A DNA stretch of 64,000 bases from positions 186,001 to 250,000 of the forward strand of contig NZ_QPIE01000005.1 of the NCBI RefSeq assembly GCF_003336205.1, read 5' to 3'. Of the stretch, positions 35,011 to 44,055 are shown piece by piece. This stretch comes from Chryseobacterium lacus (lineage in GTDB: Bacteria > Bacteroidota > Bacteroidia > Flavobacteriales > Weeksellaceae). How positions within the stretch are numbered: the first letter of the stretch is position 1; each line of letters starts with the position of its first letter. Below the pieces are notes generated by a model. That model saw nothing but the letters and a program-made list of their open reading frames with translations, made no database searches and was not told the DNA's origin. A program made the translations under genes and the position numbers.

Positions 35011-35018
35011 CAAAGATA
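35011..35018 (-). promoter_or_regulatory. -7 promoter element of the aspartate aminotransferase gene
   Basis: Reads TATCTTTG on the minus strand, 20 bp before the ATG. It lies within 20 bp of the divergent rsmG promoter, so the two promoters overlap. Confidence 0.5.
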
Positions 35019-35035
35019 CTATTTTGATCAAAATA

Positions 35036-35067
35036 TTTGGGATTCCACCTTAGGAAAAGTACTTTTG
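35036..35067 (+). promoter_or_regulatory. rsmG promoter
   Basis: TTTG at 35036-35039, a 20-nt spacer and TACTTTTG at 35060-35067 fit the Bacteroidota consensus well. The leader to the ATG at 35083 is about 10 nt. Confidence 0.75.
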
Positions 35068-35082
35068 CAATAATATATTACG

Positions 35083-35718
35083 ATGTCAACAGCACTTATT
35101 TTAAAATATTTTCCTGAACTTTCAGATCTTCAAAAAGAACAATTTGCCCGATTAGAAAACGTCTATCGGGAATGGAATGAGAAGATCAATGTTATCTCCC
35201 GCAAGGATATGGATTCTTTATATGAAAAGCATATTCTTCATTCGTTGGGAATTGCCAAAGTAATGGCATTCGAACCAGGCACGAAGGTTCTGGATGTGGG
35301 AACAGGAGGTGGTTTTCCCGGAATTCCGCTGGCCATTTTATTTCCGGAAGCTCATTTTACCCTGATTGACTCAATTGGTAAAAAAATCACTGTGGTAAAA
35401 GCCGTTTCAGAAGAAATTGGACTTCAGAATATAGAAGCCGTTCATGGCAGAGCTGAACAGTTGAAACAGAAGTTTCATTTTGTGGTAAGCCGCGCAGTCA
35501 CACAAATGCCGGAGTTTCTGCGTTGGATGAAAGGAAAGTTTGAAAAGGAACAATTTAATTCCCGACACAATGGCGTTCTGTATTTGAAAGGCGGAGATCT
35601 TGCTGCCGAACTCGCGGGATTACGGTGTGAGATCTTTCAGTTGAAACATTTCTTCGAGGAGGAATTTTTTGAAACCAAAAAAGTAGTATATTTATCAAAA
35701 GGAAATTTTCATTCTTAG
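35083..35718 (+). CDS. rsmG: 16S rRNA (guanine-N7)-methyltransferase RsmG (GidB)
   Basis: A 211-residue Rossmann-fold methyltransferase that makes m7G527 in 16S rRNA. Family motifs are YREWNEKINVISRKDMDSLYEKHILHSLGIAK near 30-60, the SAM loop KVLDVGTGGGFPGIPLAILFPEAHFTLIDSIGKK near 70-100, and VVSRAVTQMPEFLRW near 130. It is first in a rightward pair with the AddB-like nuclease gene (24 bp gap), with its own promoter. Loss of RsmG is known to cause low-level streptomycin resistance in other bacteria. Confidence 0.97.
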   Translation: MSTALILKYFPELSDLQKEQFARLENVYREWNEKINVISRKDMDSLYEKHILHSLGIAKVMAFEPGTKVLDVGTGGGFPGIPLAILFPEAHFTLIDSIGKKITVVKAVSEEIGLQNIEAVHGRAEQLKQKFHFVVSRAVTQMPEFLRWMKGKFEKEQFNSRHNGVLYLKGGDLAAELAGLRCEIFQLKHFFEEEFFETKKVVYLSKGNFHS

Positions 35719-35742
35719 TTTTTCAGCACAGCCGTTTCATCA

Positions 35743-38457
35743 ATGAAGTTTTTAAATAAAATCATTACCGAACTATTAGCTGAACACCCTGATTTATCAG
35801 GGTTTACTATTGTTATTCCCGGTAAAAGGCCTGCGGTTTTTATTAAAAAAATACTGGCTGAAAAACAATATTCCGGTTTTCTGCCCACCTTTTGTACGAT
35901 TGAAGAATTGATCGCCGAAATCTCCGGAAAGCAACCTGTTCAGGGCATTGCACTTTGGCTAATGGCTTATGATTCCTATCAGCAGCTTGATTTATCGCCA
36001 AAAGATGATTTTGCTTCTTTTCTGAAATGGTTTCCCACAGTACAGAAGGATTGGGATGATATGCTGAAATTCTCAGACGATGATCGGGCGATCTTGGAAT
36101 TTATGTTTGATGAAGAACGGATCAAAAACTGGGCGCAAAATCTGGGCGAGGAAACGGAAGAGGTTCCCCGGAAAAAATTCCTGAATTTTTGGAAGAATAT
36201 GAATGTTTTTCTTCCATTTTTAAAAAAACAATTGCAGGCCAAAAATCTCGCTACCGCAGGAATGATTCATGAAGCGGCAAGAAATCAGATAAATTCCTTC
36301 GCTGATCAATATAAGAACCGGCTCGTGTTCTGTGGTTTTAATGCTTTTACTCCCGTGGAAGAGCAGTTGGTTCGGCAGTTTCTGCAACGGGACAAAGCTC
36401 AGATTTATTTTCACGGAGACCGTTATTATACCGAAGACGAACGGCAGGAAGCCGGAATATTTTTGAGAAAATACCAAACCTGGAAAGAGTTCAATAAAAG
36501 CAGAAAATTCCGATGGATTGAAGATGATTTTTCGAAACCGAAACAAATTAAAGTGTATGAAGTTTCCGGAAATGTGAGCCAAGCGCAGTTACTCCCGAAT
36601 ATTCTGAATTCTATGCAGAATGTTTCAGGAACCGAACTTTCGGATACCGCCGTGGTTTTGTTGGACGAACATCTGCTGCCTGCCGCGCTGGATTCATTGA
36701 GCACCGTGGAACAGCTGAATATCACTATGGGTTTCCCACTGAAAAACATGGCATTCAGCAATGCGGTAAAGCATTTTTTCCATCTGCAGAAACAACTTGC
36801 AAAAAGACCAAATTCATATTATTATAACGATGTGCTGCCGATTCTGGAAGAGCTTCCTAATACTTCGGAAGAGCTAAAAACGGTGGCGAGATTCAAATCA
36901 TTAATTGAAGAACGCAATATTGTCTATTTTTCTGAAGCATTTTTAAGGTCTGCGTTGGATTCACTTTCTTATTTTCCTTTACTCATCAAGGCTGAGAGCA
37001 GTGATCTTTTTTTGAAGCAGATTTATAATTTCTGTTACGAATTGAAGTTCAGAGAACTGGATGATCTTCAATTTGAAAATATCGCTCATTTTGAAAAGAC
37101 TTTTAAAATCATCAAAAATCAGACGGCATCCTATCAGTTTGATATCACCATTGAAACCTTAGAAGTATTGGTGAATCAGGTTATTTCATCTGAAACTATA
37201 GATTTTCAGGGCGAACCTTTGCAAGGATTACAGTTGATGGGACTTTTGGAAACCCGACTTTTGAATTTTAAAAATGTGATTATGCTTTCCGTAAATGAAG
37301 GAAAACTGCCGCTCGGAAATACCCAAAATACTTATCTTCCTTATGATGTCCGGCAGCATTTCGGTCTGCACACTTTTCTTGAAAACGACAGCATTTATGC
37401 TTATCATTTTTACCGTTTGATTCAGGAATCGGATTCGGTACATCTGCTCTTCAATGCGCTGAGTTCCGGAGTGAATACAGGCGAAAAAAGCCGCTTCATT
37501 ACGCAACTGGAATTTGAAGTCCAGTTTCATAGCATTGAACATACAATAATTGAAAATTTATCTGCTTCTGTTGAAGCGCAGCCAATAGAAATAGAAAAAA
37601 CAGCAAAAGTAATGGAGCGCCTTCGCGAATGGAAAAAACGCGTTTCCGCTACCCATCTCACCAGTTATCTTTACAATCCGATTGATTTTTATCTAAATAA
37701 AGTATTGGAAACCCGAGCTGTGAATGAAATTGAGGAGCAGCTTTCGGTTAAAAATTATGGTAATTTAGTTCATTATGCGCTACAGATTATTTATGACACC
37801 ATAACAGAAAAAGTGCTGACATCCGAAGATTTGAATATTTCTGATGATAGAATAAACGAAGCGATGAATCAGTCCATTGCTCAGCTCAAACATCAACCGG
37901 AATTTTATGAAAGAGGGATTAATTTTATTCATAAATCCATTGCCGAAAGAGTTGTGAAAAATATTATTTCCTACGACCGGAATCTTCTGCTGGAAGGACA
38001 TTCGCTGAAAATTATCGCCTTGGAAAGAAAGTTTGAAGAGGTAGATTTTTATCTGGATGAAGCGCGATTGGAAAAAGTTTCGTTTTATGGATTCATCGAT
38101 AGGATTGATGAACTGGACGGAGTTCTGAGAGTCATTGATTATAAAACAGCGAAAACCAAAGACCTGACGCTTAGCATTGATGAGAAAAATATCGATGAAT
38201 ATCTGATGAATGATTTAAAAAAACAAGCACTTCAGCTTTGCATTTATCAGTATGTGTTGGGACAGCTTCCTGAATTTGCCGGTAAATATACAGAAACCGC
38301 AATCTGGAGTCTCACGGAAGTGAACAAAGGTGCTGTTAGCCTTCAATTTACGAAAGGAAACTTGGAGGATGCGATGGTGAGTATCAGGAATCTTATTCTG
38401 GAAATTCTAAATCCTGAAGTTCCGTTTACAGAGAAAATAAGGCCGGTTTTCGACTAA
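35743..38457 (+). CDS. AddB-like PD-(D/E)XK nuclease family protein
   Basis: A 904-residue protein that looks like the AddB half of an AddAB/RecBCD-type recombination nuclease. The N-terminal part (about 1-600) resembles an inactivated helicase fold without a normal Walker A; LQLMGLLETRLLNFKNVIMLSVNEGKLPLG near 495-525 is typical of AddB. The C-terminal RecB-like nuclease domain (about 630-904) has LVHYALQIIY, then GFIDRIDELDGVLRVIDYKTAKTKD with the catalytic Asp and Asp-Tyr-Lys motif. It would resect double-strand breaks with an AddA-like helicase, which is not in this window. It follows rsmG by 24 bp. Confidence 0.88.
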   Translation: MKFLNKIITELLAEHPDLSGFTIVIPGKRPAVFIKKILAEKQYSGFLPTFCTIEELIAEISGKQPVQGIALWLMAYDSYQQLDLSPKDDFASFLKWFPTVQKDWDDMLKFSDDDRAILEFMFDEERIKNWAQNLGEETEEVPRKKFLNFWKNMNVFLPFLKKQLQAKNLATAGMIHEAARNQINSFADQYKNRLVFCGFNAFTPVEEQLVRQFLQRDKAQIYFHGDRYYTEDERQEAGIFLRKYQTWKEFNKSRKFRWIEDDFSKPKQIKVYEVSGNVSQAQLLPNILNSMQNVSGTELSDTAVVLLDEHLLPAALDSLSTVEQLNITMGFPLKNMAFSNAVKHFFHLQKQLAKRPNSYYYNDVLPILEELPNTSEELKTVARFKSLIEERNIVYFSEAFLRSALDSLSYFPLLIKAESSDLFLKQIYNFCYELKFRELDDLQFENIAHFEKTFKIIKNQTASYQFDITIETLEVLVNQVISSETIDFQGEPLQGLQLMGLLETRLLNFKNVIMLSVNEGKLPLGNTQNTYLPYDVRQHFGLHTFLENDSIYAYHFYRLIQESDSVHLLFNALSSGVNTGEKSRFITQLEFEVQFHSIEHTIIENLSASVEAQPIEIEKTAKVMERLREWKKRVSATHLTSYLYNPIDFYLNKVLETRAVNEIEEQLSVKNYGNLVHYALQIIYDTITEKVLTSEDLNISDDRINEAMNQSIAQLKHQPEFYERGINFIHKSIAERVVKNIISYDRNLLLEGHSLKIIALERKFEEVDFYLDEARLEKVSFYGFIDRIDELDGVLRVIDYKTAKTKDLTLSIDEKNIDEYLMNDLKKQALQLCIYQYVLGQLPEFAGKYTETAIWSLTEVNKGAVSLQFTKGNLEDAMVSIRNLILEILNPEVPFTEKIRPVFD

Positions 38458-38537
38458 TCTAAAAAATACAAACAGGAATTAACAGCATTTTTATATCAAT
38501 ATTAATTAACGTAAATTTACAGCATAATAGATTTTGT

Positions 38538-39671
38538 ATGAAGAAAATTCAGATGGTTGATTTGCAGAGTCAGTACTATAAAATAAAGCCAGATGTGGAT
38601 AATGCAATGCTGAGTGTGATGCAATCTGCGGCTTTTATCAACGGCCCGGAAGTTAAAAGTTTTCAGCAGGAATTGGAAACTTATCTTGATGTACCCCATA
38701 TCATTCCGTGCGGAAACGGAACCGATGCACTTCAAATCGCCCTGATGGCGCTAGACCTGAAAGAAGGAGATGAAGTGATCACAGCGGATTTTACATTCGC
38801 TGCTACCGTAGAAGTCATTCATTTGTTAAAATTAAAAGCCGTTTTAGTAGATGTTGATTATGACACTTTCACGATCGATACTGAGAAACTGAAAGCAGCT
38901 ATTACACCGAAAACCAAAGCCATCATTCCCGTTCATCTTTTCGGTCAGTGTGCGCCAATGGAAGAAATTCTGAAAATCGCAAAAACCCATAATTTATACG
39001 TAATAGAAGACAACGCTCAGGCAATAGGTGCCGATTATACGTTCTCTGACGGTTCTGTGAAAAAATCCGGAACCATGGGAACCATCGGAACAACTTCTTT
39101 TTTTCCCTCGAAAAACTTGGGCTGTTACGGAGACGGCGGCGCAATTTTCACTCATGATGATCACTTGGCGCATAAAATCCGCGGTATTGTAAATCATGGA
39201 ATGTATGAACGCTATTATCACGATGAAGTCGGAGTGAACTCTCGCTTGGACAGTCTTCAGGCGACGGTCTTGAGAAAAAAACTTCCGCTTTTGGATTCGT
39301 ATAATGAAGCTCGAAGAAAAGCTGCAGACTTTTACGATGAAGCACTTTCAGGGCATCCTCAGATTTTAATTCCTAAAAGAGCTGAAAACTCTACTCATGT
39401 ATTTCATCAGTATACACTCAGGATTTTGAACGGAAAAAGAAATGCTCTTCGTGATTTTCTGGCAGAAAAAGAAATTCCAGCCATGATTTATTATCCTGTG
39501 GCACTTCGCAAGCAGAAAGCCTATTATCAGGAAAGCAACGACGAAGATTTCAAAAATACGGACCAGCTTCTGGAAGAGGTTATTTCTCTTCCGATGCACA
39601 CTGAACTGGATGATGAACAACTGAAGTACATCAGCGATGCAGTTCTCGAATTTATGAATATGGAATCTTAA
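38538..39671 (+). CDS. DegT/DnrJ/EryC1/StrS family sugar aminotransferase
   Basis: A 377-residue PLP enzyme. The N-terminus KIQMVDLQSQYYKIKPDVDNAML is typical of the family. The PLP-binding parts are PCGNGTDALQIALMAL, EDNAQAIGADY and the Schiff-base Lys in TTSFFPSKNLGCYGDGGAIFT near 190; HGMYERYYHDEVGVNSRLDSLQA also fits. Such enzymes aminate keto-sugar nucleotides for surface polysaccharides, similar to WbpE or FdtB. galE follows 257 bp on, behind a terminator, so this may be a small region for cell-surface sugars. The specific sugar cannot be told from sequence. Confidence 0.93.
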   Translation: MKKIQMVDLQSQYYKIKPDVDNAMLSVMQSAAFINGPEVKSFQQELETYLDVPHIIPCGNGTDALQIALMALDLKEGDEVITADFTFAATVEVIHLLKLKAVLVDVDYDTFTIDTEKLKAAITPKTKAIIPVHLFGQCAPMEEILKIAKTHNLYVIEDNAQAIGADYTFSDGSVKKSGTMGTIGTTSFFPSKNLGCYGDGGAIFTHDDHLAHKIRGIVNHGMYERYYHDEVGVNSRLDSLQATVLRKKLPLLDSYNEARRKAADFYDEALSGHPQILIPKRAENSTHVFHQYTLRILNGKRNALRDFLAEKEIPAMIYYPVALRKQKAYYQESNDEDFKNTDQLLEEVISLPMHTELDDEQLKYISDAVLEFMNMES

Positions 39672-39871
39672 ACAAATAAATCTTCGATAAGAAATATTTC
39701 AATTATTATTTAAAACGATAATAAATTTCAAACAATTTATCATAAATTTTGTGTTGATTGTTGTTTAATCCACAAATTATTATTAGTTTTGAATATGTGT
39801 CTTCTTAGACTTTTCCAAATGGCGATAAAATAGAAGTACATTTTTTTTTCAATTTTTTTTATTTTTTTTGG

Positions 39872-39904
39872 AGTGCCTGACCCCGTTTAGGCACTGCTTT
39901 TTTT
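39872..39904 (+). terminator. Terminator after the DegT aminotransferase gene
   Basis: AGTGCCT (39872-39878) pairs with AGGCACT (39889-39895) over a 10-nt loop, followed by GCTTTTTTT. The 200 bp before it are extremely AT-rich with long T runs and hold no gene I can see. Confidence 0.8.
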
Positions 39905-39905
39905 G

Positions 39906-39913
39906 TAGATTTG
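39906..39913 (+). promoter_or_regulatory. -7 promoter element of galE
   Basis: TAGATTTG matches TAnnTTTG and lies 15 bp before the galE ATG, directly after the preceding terminator. No clear -33 element is present because the terminator occupies that place. Confidence 0.5.
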
Positions 39914-39928
39914 TGAAAATTAATTTCT

Positions 39929-40951
39929 ATGGCAATATTGGTAACCGGAGGATTGGGCTACATAGGTTCTCACACCGTAGTGGAACTTTTGAATAATGGA
40001 TTTGAAGTCGTTATCGTGGATGATCTTTCCAATTCTGAACGGTTTATTCTGGACAATATCAAGGAGATTTCCGGAAAATCACCGGTTTTTTACCCTTTTG
40101 ATTTGAAAAGAAGAGCACTCCTGAACCAGGTTTTGGATGCACATTCCATAGAAGGATGTATCAATTTTGCGGCTTTCAAAGCCGTAGGAGAGAGTCAGGA
40201 GAAACCTGTAGATTATTACGAAAACAATCTTTTTACCCTAATCAATCTGCTTCAGGAATTTAAAGAAAGAAATATTTCCAACTTTATTTTCAGTTCATCT
40301 TGCACCGTTTACGGACAGGCAGATGAGATGCCCATTGATGAAAACACCCCGATGAAACGTCCCGAAAGCAGCTATGGGAAAACCAAACAAATGGGAGAGG
40401 AAATGCTGATGGACTTTGCTAATGCTCATCAGAAAAGAGTTTCTTTGCTCCGGTATTTTAATCCCATTGGCGCACATTCATCCGCGAAATTGGGAGAACT
40501 TCCCATTGGAGTTCCCAATAATCTGGTGCCGTATGTAACGCAAACTGGTGCCGGAATCAGGGAAAAACTTTCCATTTGGGGCGCAGATTATCCCACGCCC
40601 GACGGAACAGCAATCCGAGATTATATTTATGTAGTGGATCTGGCCAAAGCTCATGTTGCTGCATTAAAAAAACTGCTTTCCGAAAAAAACGAAATGGTAA
40701 TTGATATTTATAATCTTGGAACAGGAAAAGGATCATCGGTTCTGGAAGTGGTGCATGCTTTTGAAAAAGCCAATAATGTAAAAGTTCCTTACCAGATTTG
40801 TGGTAGAAGAGCAGGCGATATTACCATTGCTTATGCCAATGCGGACAAAGCAGAACGGGAATTGAACTGGAAAGCAAATACTTCGCTGGAAGAAGCACTG
40901 AGAACCACTTGGGAATGGCAGAAATATCTGGAATCCCGGAAAGTTCACTAA
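39929..40951 (+). CDS. galE: UDP-glucose 4-epimerase
   Basis: A 340-residue short-chain dehydrogenase-type epimerase interconverting UDP-glucose and UDP-galactose. The NAD loop is MAILVTGGLGYIGSHTVVELL, FAAFKAVGESQEKP is the conserved GalE segment, the catalytic Ser region is FIFSSSCTVYGQADEMP, and Tyr-x3-Lys is in SSYGKTKQMGE near 150. NPIGAHSSAKLGE and the C-terminal AYANADKAERELNWKA are also typical. Length equals that of characterised GalE. It supplies sugars for envelope polysaccharides. Confidence 0.96.
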   Translation: MAILVTGGLGYIGSHTVVELLNNGFEVVIVDDLSNSERFILDNIKEISGKSPVFYPFDLKRRALLNQVLDAHSIEGCINFAAFKAVGESQEKPVDYYENNLFTLINLLQEFKERNISNFIFSSSCTVYGQADEMPIDENTPMKRPESSYGKTKQMGEEMLMDFANAHQKRVSLLRYFNPIGAHSSAKLGELPIGVPNNLVPYVTQTGAGIREKLSIWGADYPTPDGTAIRDYIYVVDLAKAHVAALKKLLSEKNEMVIDIYNLGTGKGSSVLEVVHAFEKANNVKVPYQICGRRAGDITIAYANADKAERELNWKANTSLEEALRTTWEWQKYLESRKVH

Positions 40952-41004
40952 AATGGATAAACCGATTTAAATCAAAAATAACTAAACTTTTAAATTTATT
41001 TTCT

Positions 41005-41631
41005 ATGAAAAAACTTTTATTCATGAGTGCGGTAGTTGCTTTCAGCACCGCTCATGCACAATCTGCAGGATTGGAAGGAACCACTTACATTACAGGACAA
41101 GCCATGGTTTCTACCTCTAAAGACAACAATACCGGAGCTACAGCTACTGAGTTTTCGGTGGTGCCGATGATGGGACATTTTATTACACCGACTATCGTTA
41201 TTGGTGCAGGTCTGGGTTACCAGGGAAGCACAATGTCTATTGATACGGATATGTTAGGATTTCCTGCTTCTGCAAAACTGACCAGTTCTGCTTTTGTGGT
41301 GATGCCTTTTGTGAGAAAATATTGGGATCTTGGAACAAAATTGTACATCTTCGGACAACTGGACGTTCCTTTGGAATTCGGAACAGTGAAAACTGAAGCG
41401 AATGCTGCTCCTCTTGGTTCATTTTCTTCGGAAGATAACTATACTGCCTATGGCATCAACATCAGGCCGGGATTGGATTATATGATCAACAATAACTGGA
41501 CTGTAGAAGCGACTATCGGAGCAATTGGGTACAACAGCGTAAATCCTAAAGATGGCGAAAGCATGGATAATTTCACTTTCGGTGTCAACCTGAATCAGGT
41601 GACTTTCGGAGTAAAATATCTTTTTAAATAA
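41005..41631 (+). CDS. Small outer-membrane beta-barrel protein (OmpA/OmpW-like barrel)
   Basis: A 208-residue protein with a signal peptide (MKKLLFMSAVVAFSTAHAQ) and eight or so amphipathic strands ending in FGVNLNQVTFGVKYLFK, a typical porin-like terminus with aromatic last residues. It has no peptidoglycan-binding domain. An in-frame ATG at 40909 overlaps galE; the ATG at 41005 is preferred because the signal peptide starts there. It is 53 bp after galE and closed by a terminator at 41652. Function is unknown; such small barrels are abundant surface proteins in Flavobacteriia. Confidence 0.88.
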   Translation: MKKLLFMSAVVAFSTAHAQSAGLEGTTYITGQAMVSTSKDNNTGATATEFSVVPMMGHFITPTIVIGAGLGYQGSTMSIDTDMLGFPASAKLTSSAFVVMPFVRKYWDLGTKLYIFGQLDVPLEFGTVKTEANAAPLGSFSSEDNYTAYGINIRPGLDYMINNNWTVEATIGAIGYNSVNPKDGESMDNFTFGVNLNQVTFGVKYLFK

Positions 41632-41651
41632 TTGAATATCTTACAAAACAG

Positions 41652-41690
41652 AGCCGTTTCATAATTTATGAGCGGCTTTCTTTTTGTTTT
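41652..41690 (+). terminator. Terminator after the small barrel gene
   Basis: AGCCG (41652-41656) pairs with CGGCT (41673-41677) and an inner TCATAA/TTATGA stem, followed by TTCTTTTTGTTTTT. Confidence 0.83.
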
Positions 41691-41756
41691 TACTCAGATG
41701 ACTTTGCAATAAATAAATTGAAAGACTTAACTCAATGCAACTAGAACGAGTGTTTA

Positions 41757-43682
41757 TTATATGGATTTTTTGAATATTTTCTGGTACCATTTCGTTTCTT
41801 CTAATCTGATTTTTTCTTCATTACATTCATTAAGTAAAATATTTAGACTGTCGATTTCTTTTTGAAGATCTTCCTTGTCTCTTATAGTTGTTTTTACTTT
41901 CTGGCTTATTTTCTTATTTTTATTTTCGAGATCCTGTTTGAATTTTTTCAAAACTTCGTTTTCATTTTTATATTCATTCGTTCTTTCGTATAGTAGTTTT
42001 ATAGCATCATTTTGTCTTATTTTTTCTTCATTTAACTGTTTATTGTTTTCAATAAGCAAATCCAATTCGAACTGGAAATTATTAGTAGAATTCAGATTGG
42101 AATTAATCTTTGTTTTAATTGTTTGTTTACTTATTCTCTTAGCAATCCGAATTAAATTTTCCTTAAATGCATCAGTTTCTATATCATTTCTTAGTCTAAT
42201 ACCTTGAAGTAAGTCATCGAAGCCTTCTTCAAAATCATGGTTTCTAAAATTAATTTTTGCTAATCTATAAAAATAGTCAGCTTTTCCATTCCTTAATTCT
42301 GTCTGCAATATCTCGGAAGGAGTTTCATTTTTAGAATAGTCTAATGCTAGTGGATTAGTTATAATGGCCTTTTTCTCAATTTTTGATTTTAAGATTAAAC
42401 CTTCGAATGATGTACACCTACTTAATGCCACATAAACTTGACCCGCTGCAAATGATTGAGATAAATCAGCTATAACATTTTCGAATGTTAACCCCTGACT
42501 TTTGTGAACAGTAATAGCCCAAGCAAGTCTTAGAGGATATTGAGTAAAAGATCCGAGAATTTCTTCTTCTATTTTTTTTTCGTTTTCATTCCATTTATAT
42601 TTTATATTGTTCCAAACATTTCTTTCAATTAAAATCTCATCTTCATTGCTCAATTTAATTAGAATTCCTTCTTCATTAATTCTCTGGATCACTGCAATTT
42701 TCCCGTTGTAGTATTTTTTTCCTCTGTCATTCTTAAGAAACATTATTTGAGCACCTTCTTTTAACTTCAACTCCTTTTCCGTGGGAAATAAGTGTTCAGG
42801 GAAGTCTCTTTCAATTACAGCTTCATAATTATATTGTTTTGTTTCGAGTTCCGATAATTTTATATCATTAGTGTTTTGCACAAATTTGTTATGCGTTGAT
42901 AAAGTAATATAATTAGAATTGTTTTCTGGTATAAAAAGAGGATTATATTTTGAATTTAACAATTTAAAATCGCTGTCCGACAGTTGGTTTTTCCTAACTT
43001 TGTTTAGTAAATCTATAAAACTAAGGTCATTCTGTCTATAAATTTTCTTAAGTTCAATGTAAAGAGGTTTATTTATCTCCAATATTTTTGAGCTGAAGAA
43101 AAAGGGGCTGCTATATACTGTTTTTAAAATCTCCCATTCATCAGGTTTCGTTATTGGTGACAATTGAAACACATCTCCAATTAGAATGACTTGTACCCCA
43201 CCAAAAGGCTCGAATTTTCTTCTACGAAAGGTTCGTAATAATTTATCTACTACATCCAATAGATCACAACGTACCATTGAAATTTCATCTATAATCAATA
43301 ACTCAAGATTTTTAATGATCTCAATCTTTTCCTTAAAATATTTAAAATGATCATATATTGTACTTCGATCGACATCTCCTATAGCAGCGGTGGCTTGAAG
43401 TCTTCTATCATTAGGAAGATAAATGCTAGGTTTTATTTGAAAAAAAGAGTGAATAGTTTGCCCGCCTGCATTTACAGCAGCAACACCTGTCGGAGCCAAG
43501 ATTATTGTGTTTTTTTGCGTATTTTGCTTTAAATATTTTAGAAATGTAGTCTTTCCTGTGCCTGCTTTACCTGTAAGAAAAACTAATTTATTTGTATGCG
43601 AGATAATTTCTAAGGCCATATTAAACTCAACATTTGCTTCATCTAACGGGACTCCCTCTACGATTTTCTTTGTATTCACCAT
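41757..43682 (-). CDS. Pif1-like superfamily 1B DNA helicase with C-terminal coiled coil
   Basis: A 641-residue ATP-dependent 5'-3' helicase. Walker A is LVFLTGKAGTGKTTFL (38-45 core), motif Ia APTGVAAVNAGGQTIHSFF, Walker B LLIIDEISMVRCDLL, and motif III GVQVILIGDVFQLSPI. The C-terminal RecA domain has the UvrD-type SH3 insertion and VHKSQGLTFENVIADLSQSFAAGQVYVALSRCTSFEGL near 395-435. The helicase ends near 450; a TPR-like helical linker and a long coiled coil (about 535-630; NKQLNEEKIRQ to EKIRLEE) follow, an unusual addition. The gene is AT-rich compared with neighbours and alone on its strand before barstar, which suggests an acquired repair, transfer or defence gene. Confidence 0.9.
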   Translation of the reverse strand: MVNTKKIVEGVPLDEANVEFNMALEIISHTNKLVFLTGKAGTGKTTFLKYLKQNTQKNTIILAPTGVAAVNAGGQTIHSFFQIKPSIYLPNDRRLQATAAIGDVDRSTIYDHFKYFKEKIEIIKNLELLIIDEISMVRCDLLDVVDKLLRTFRRRKFEPFGGVQVILIGDVFQLSPITKPDEWEILKTVYSSPFFFSSKILEINKPLYIELKKIYRQNDLSFIDLLNKVRKNQLSDSDFKLLNSKYNPLFIPENNSNYITLSTHNKFVQNTNDIKLSELETKQYNYEAVIERDFPEHLFPTEKELKLKEGAQIMFLKNDRGKKYYNGKIAVIQRINEEGILIKLSNEDEILIERNVWNNIKYKWNENEKKIEEEILGSFTQYPLRLAWAITVHKSQGLTFENVIADLSQSFAAGQVYVALSRCTSFEGLILKSKIEKKAIITNPLALDYSKNETPSEILQTELRNGKADYFYRLAKINFRNHDFEEGFDDLLQGIRLRNDIETDAFKENLIRIAKRISKQTIKTKINSNLNSTNNFQFELDLLIENNKQLNEEKIRQNDAIKLLYERTNEYKNENEVLKKFKQDLENKNKKISQKVKTTIRDKEDLQKEIDSLNILLNECNEEKIRLEETKWYQKIFKKSI

Positions 43683-43753
43683 CTTGTAATTTTTTTGAAG
43701 AAACCTTAAACTCTAAAATATAATATAACTTGAGAATCAAATTGTCATCCAAT

Positions 43754-44035
43754 TTAATCCTCATACTGTTCCAGATAATAGCTGAAACTGAAACCTTCCA
43801 CTTCGTCTTCTGCTTCTTCCAAAGTGATAAGTACTTCTTCAAAATCTTCCAGTTGATCCACTCTCATGTTGACAAATTCTAAATGAAGCGGCAACTCCAA
43901 GTGTCCTGAAATAACGTCGTACAGCGCATCCAGATTGTTCCCGAAATGTTCAGGAAGTTGTATTTTTTCTTTCAACTGAAGGTAAAAATCCTCAACGTCG
44001 CCAATATCTGTAAAATCGATATATATTGTTTTCAT
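43754..44035 (-). CDS. Barstar-family ribonuclease inhibitor (immunity protein)
   Basis: A 93-residue acidic protein of the barstar family. It has the beta strand KTIYIDFTDI, the helix-loop LPEHFGNNLDALYDVISGHLELPLHLEFVN with the barnase-contact acidic residues Asp36 and Asp40 (equivalent to barstar Asp35 and Asp39), and a very acidic C-terminus. It should bind and block the nuclease encoded 20 bp upstream while that enzyme is in the cytoplasm. The order toxin then inhibitor on one transcript is usual for this pair. Confidence 0.92.
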   Translation of the reverse strand: MKTIYIDFTDIGDVEDFYLQLKEKIQLPEHFGNNLDALYDVISGHLELPLHLEFVNMRVDQLEDFEEVLITLEEAEDEVEGFSFSYYLEQYED

Positions 44036-44055
44036 AAGATGAAAGTGATTTTCTG

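Noticed and set aside
39672-39870. AT-rich stretch with long T runs after the DegT gene as a possible replication origin or integration site
   Set aside because: No DnaA-box cluster, no dnaA or gene-order hint and no direct repeats; it is better explained as AT-rich intergenic DNA before a terminator.
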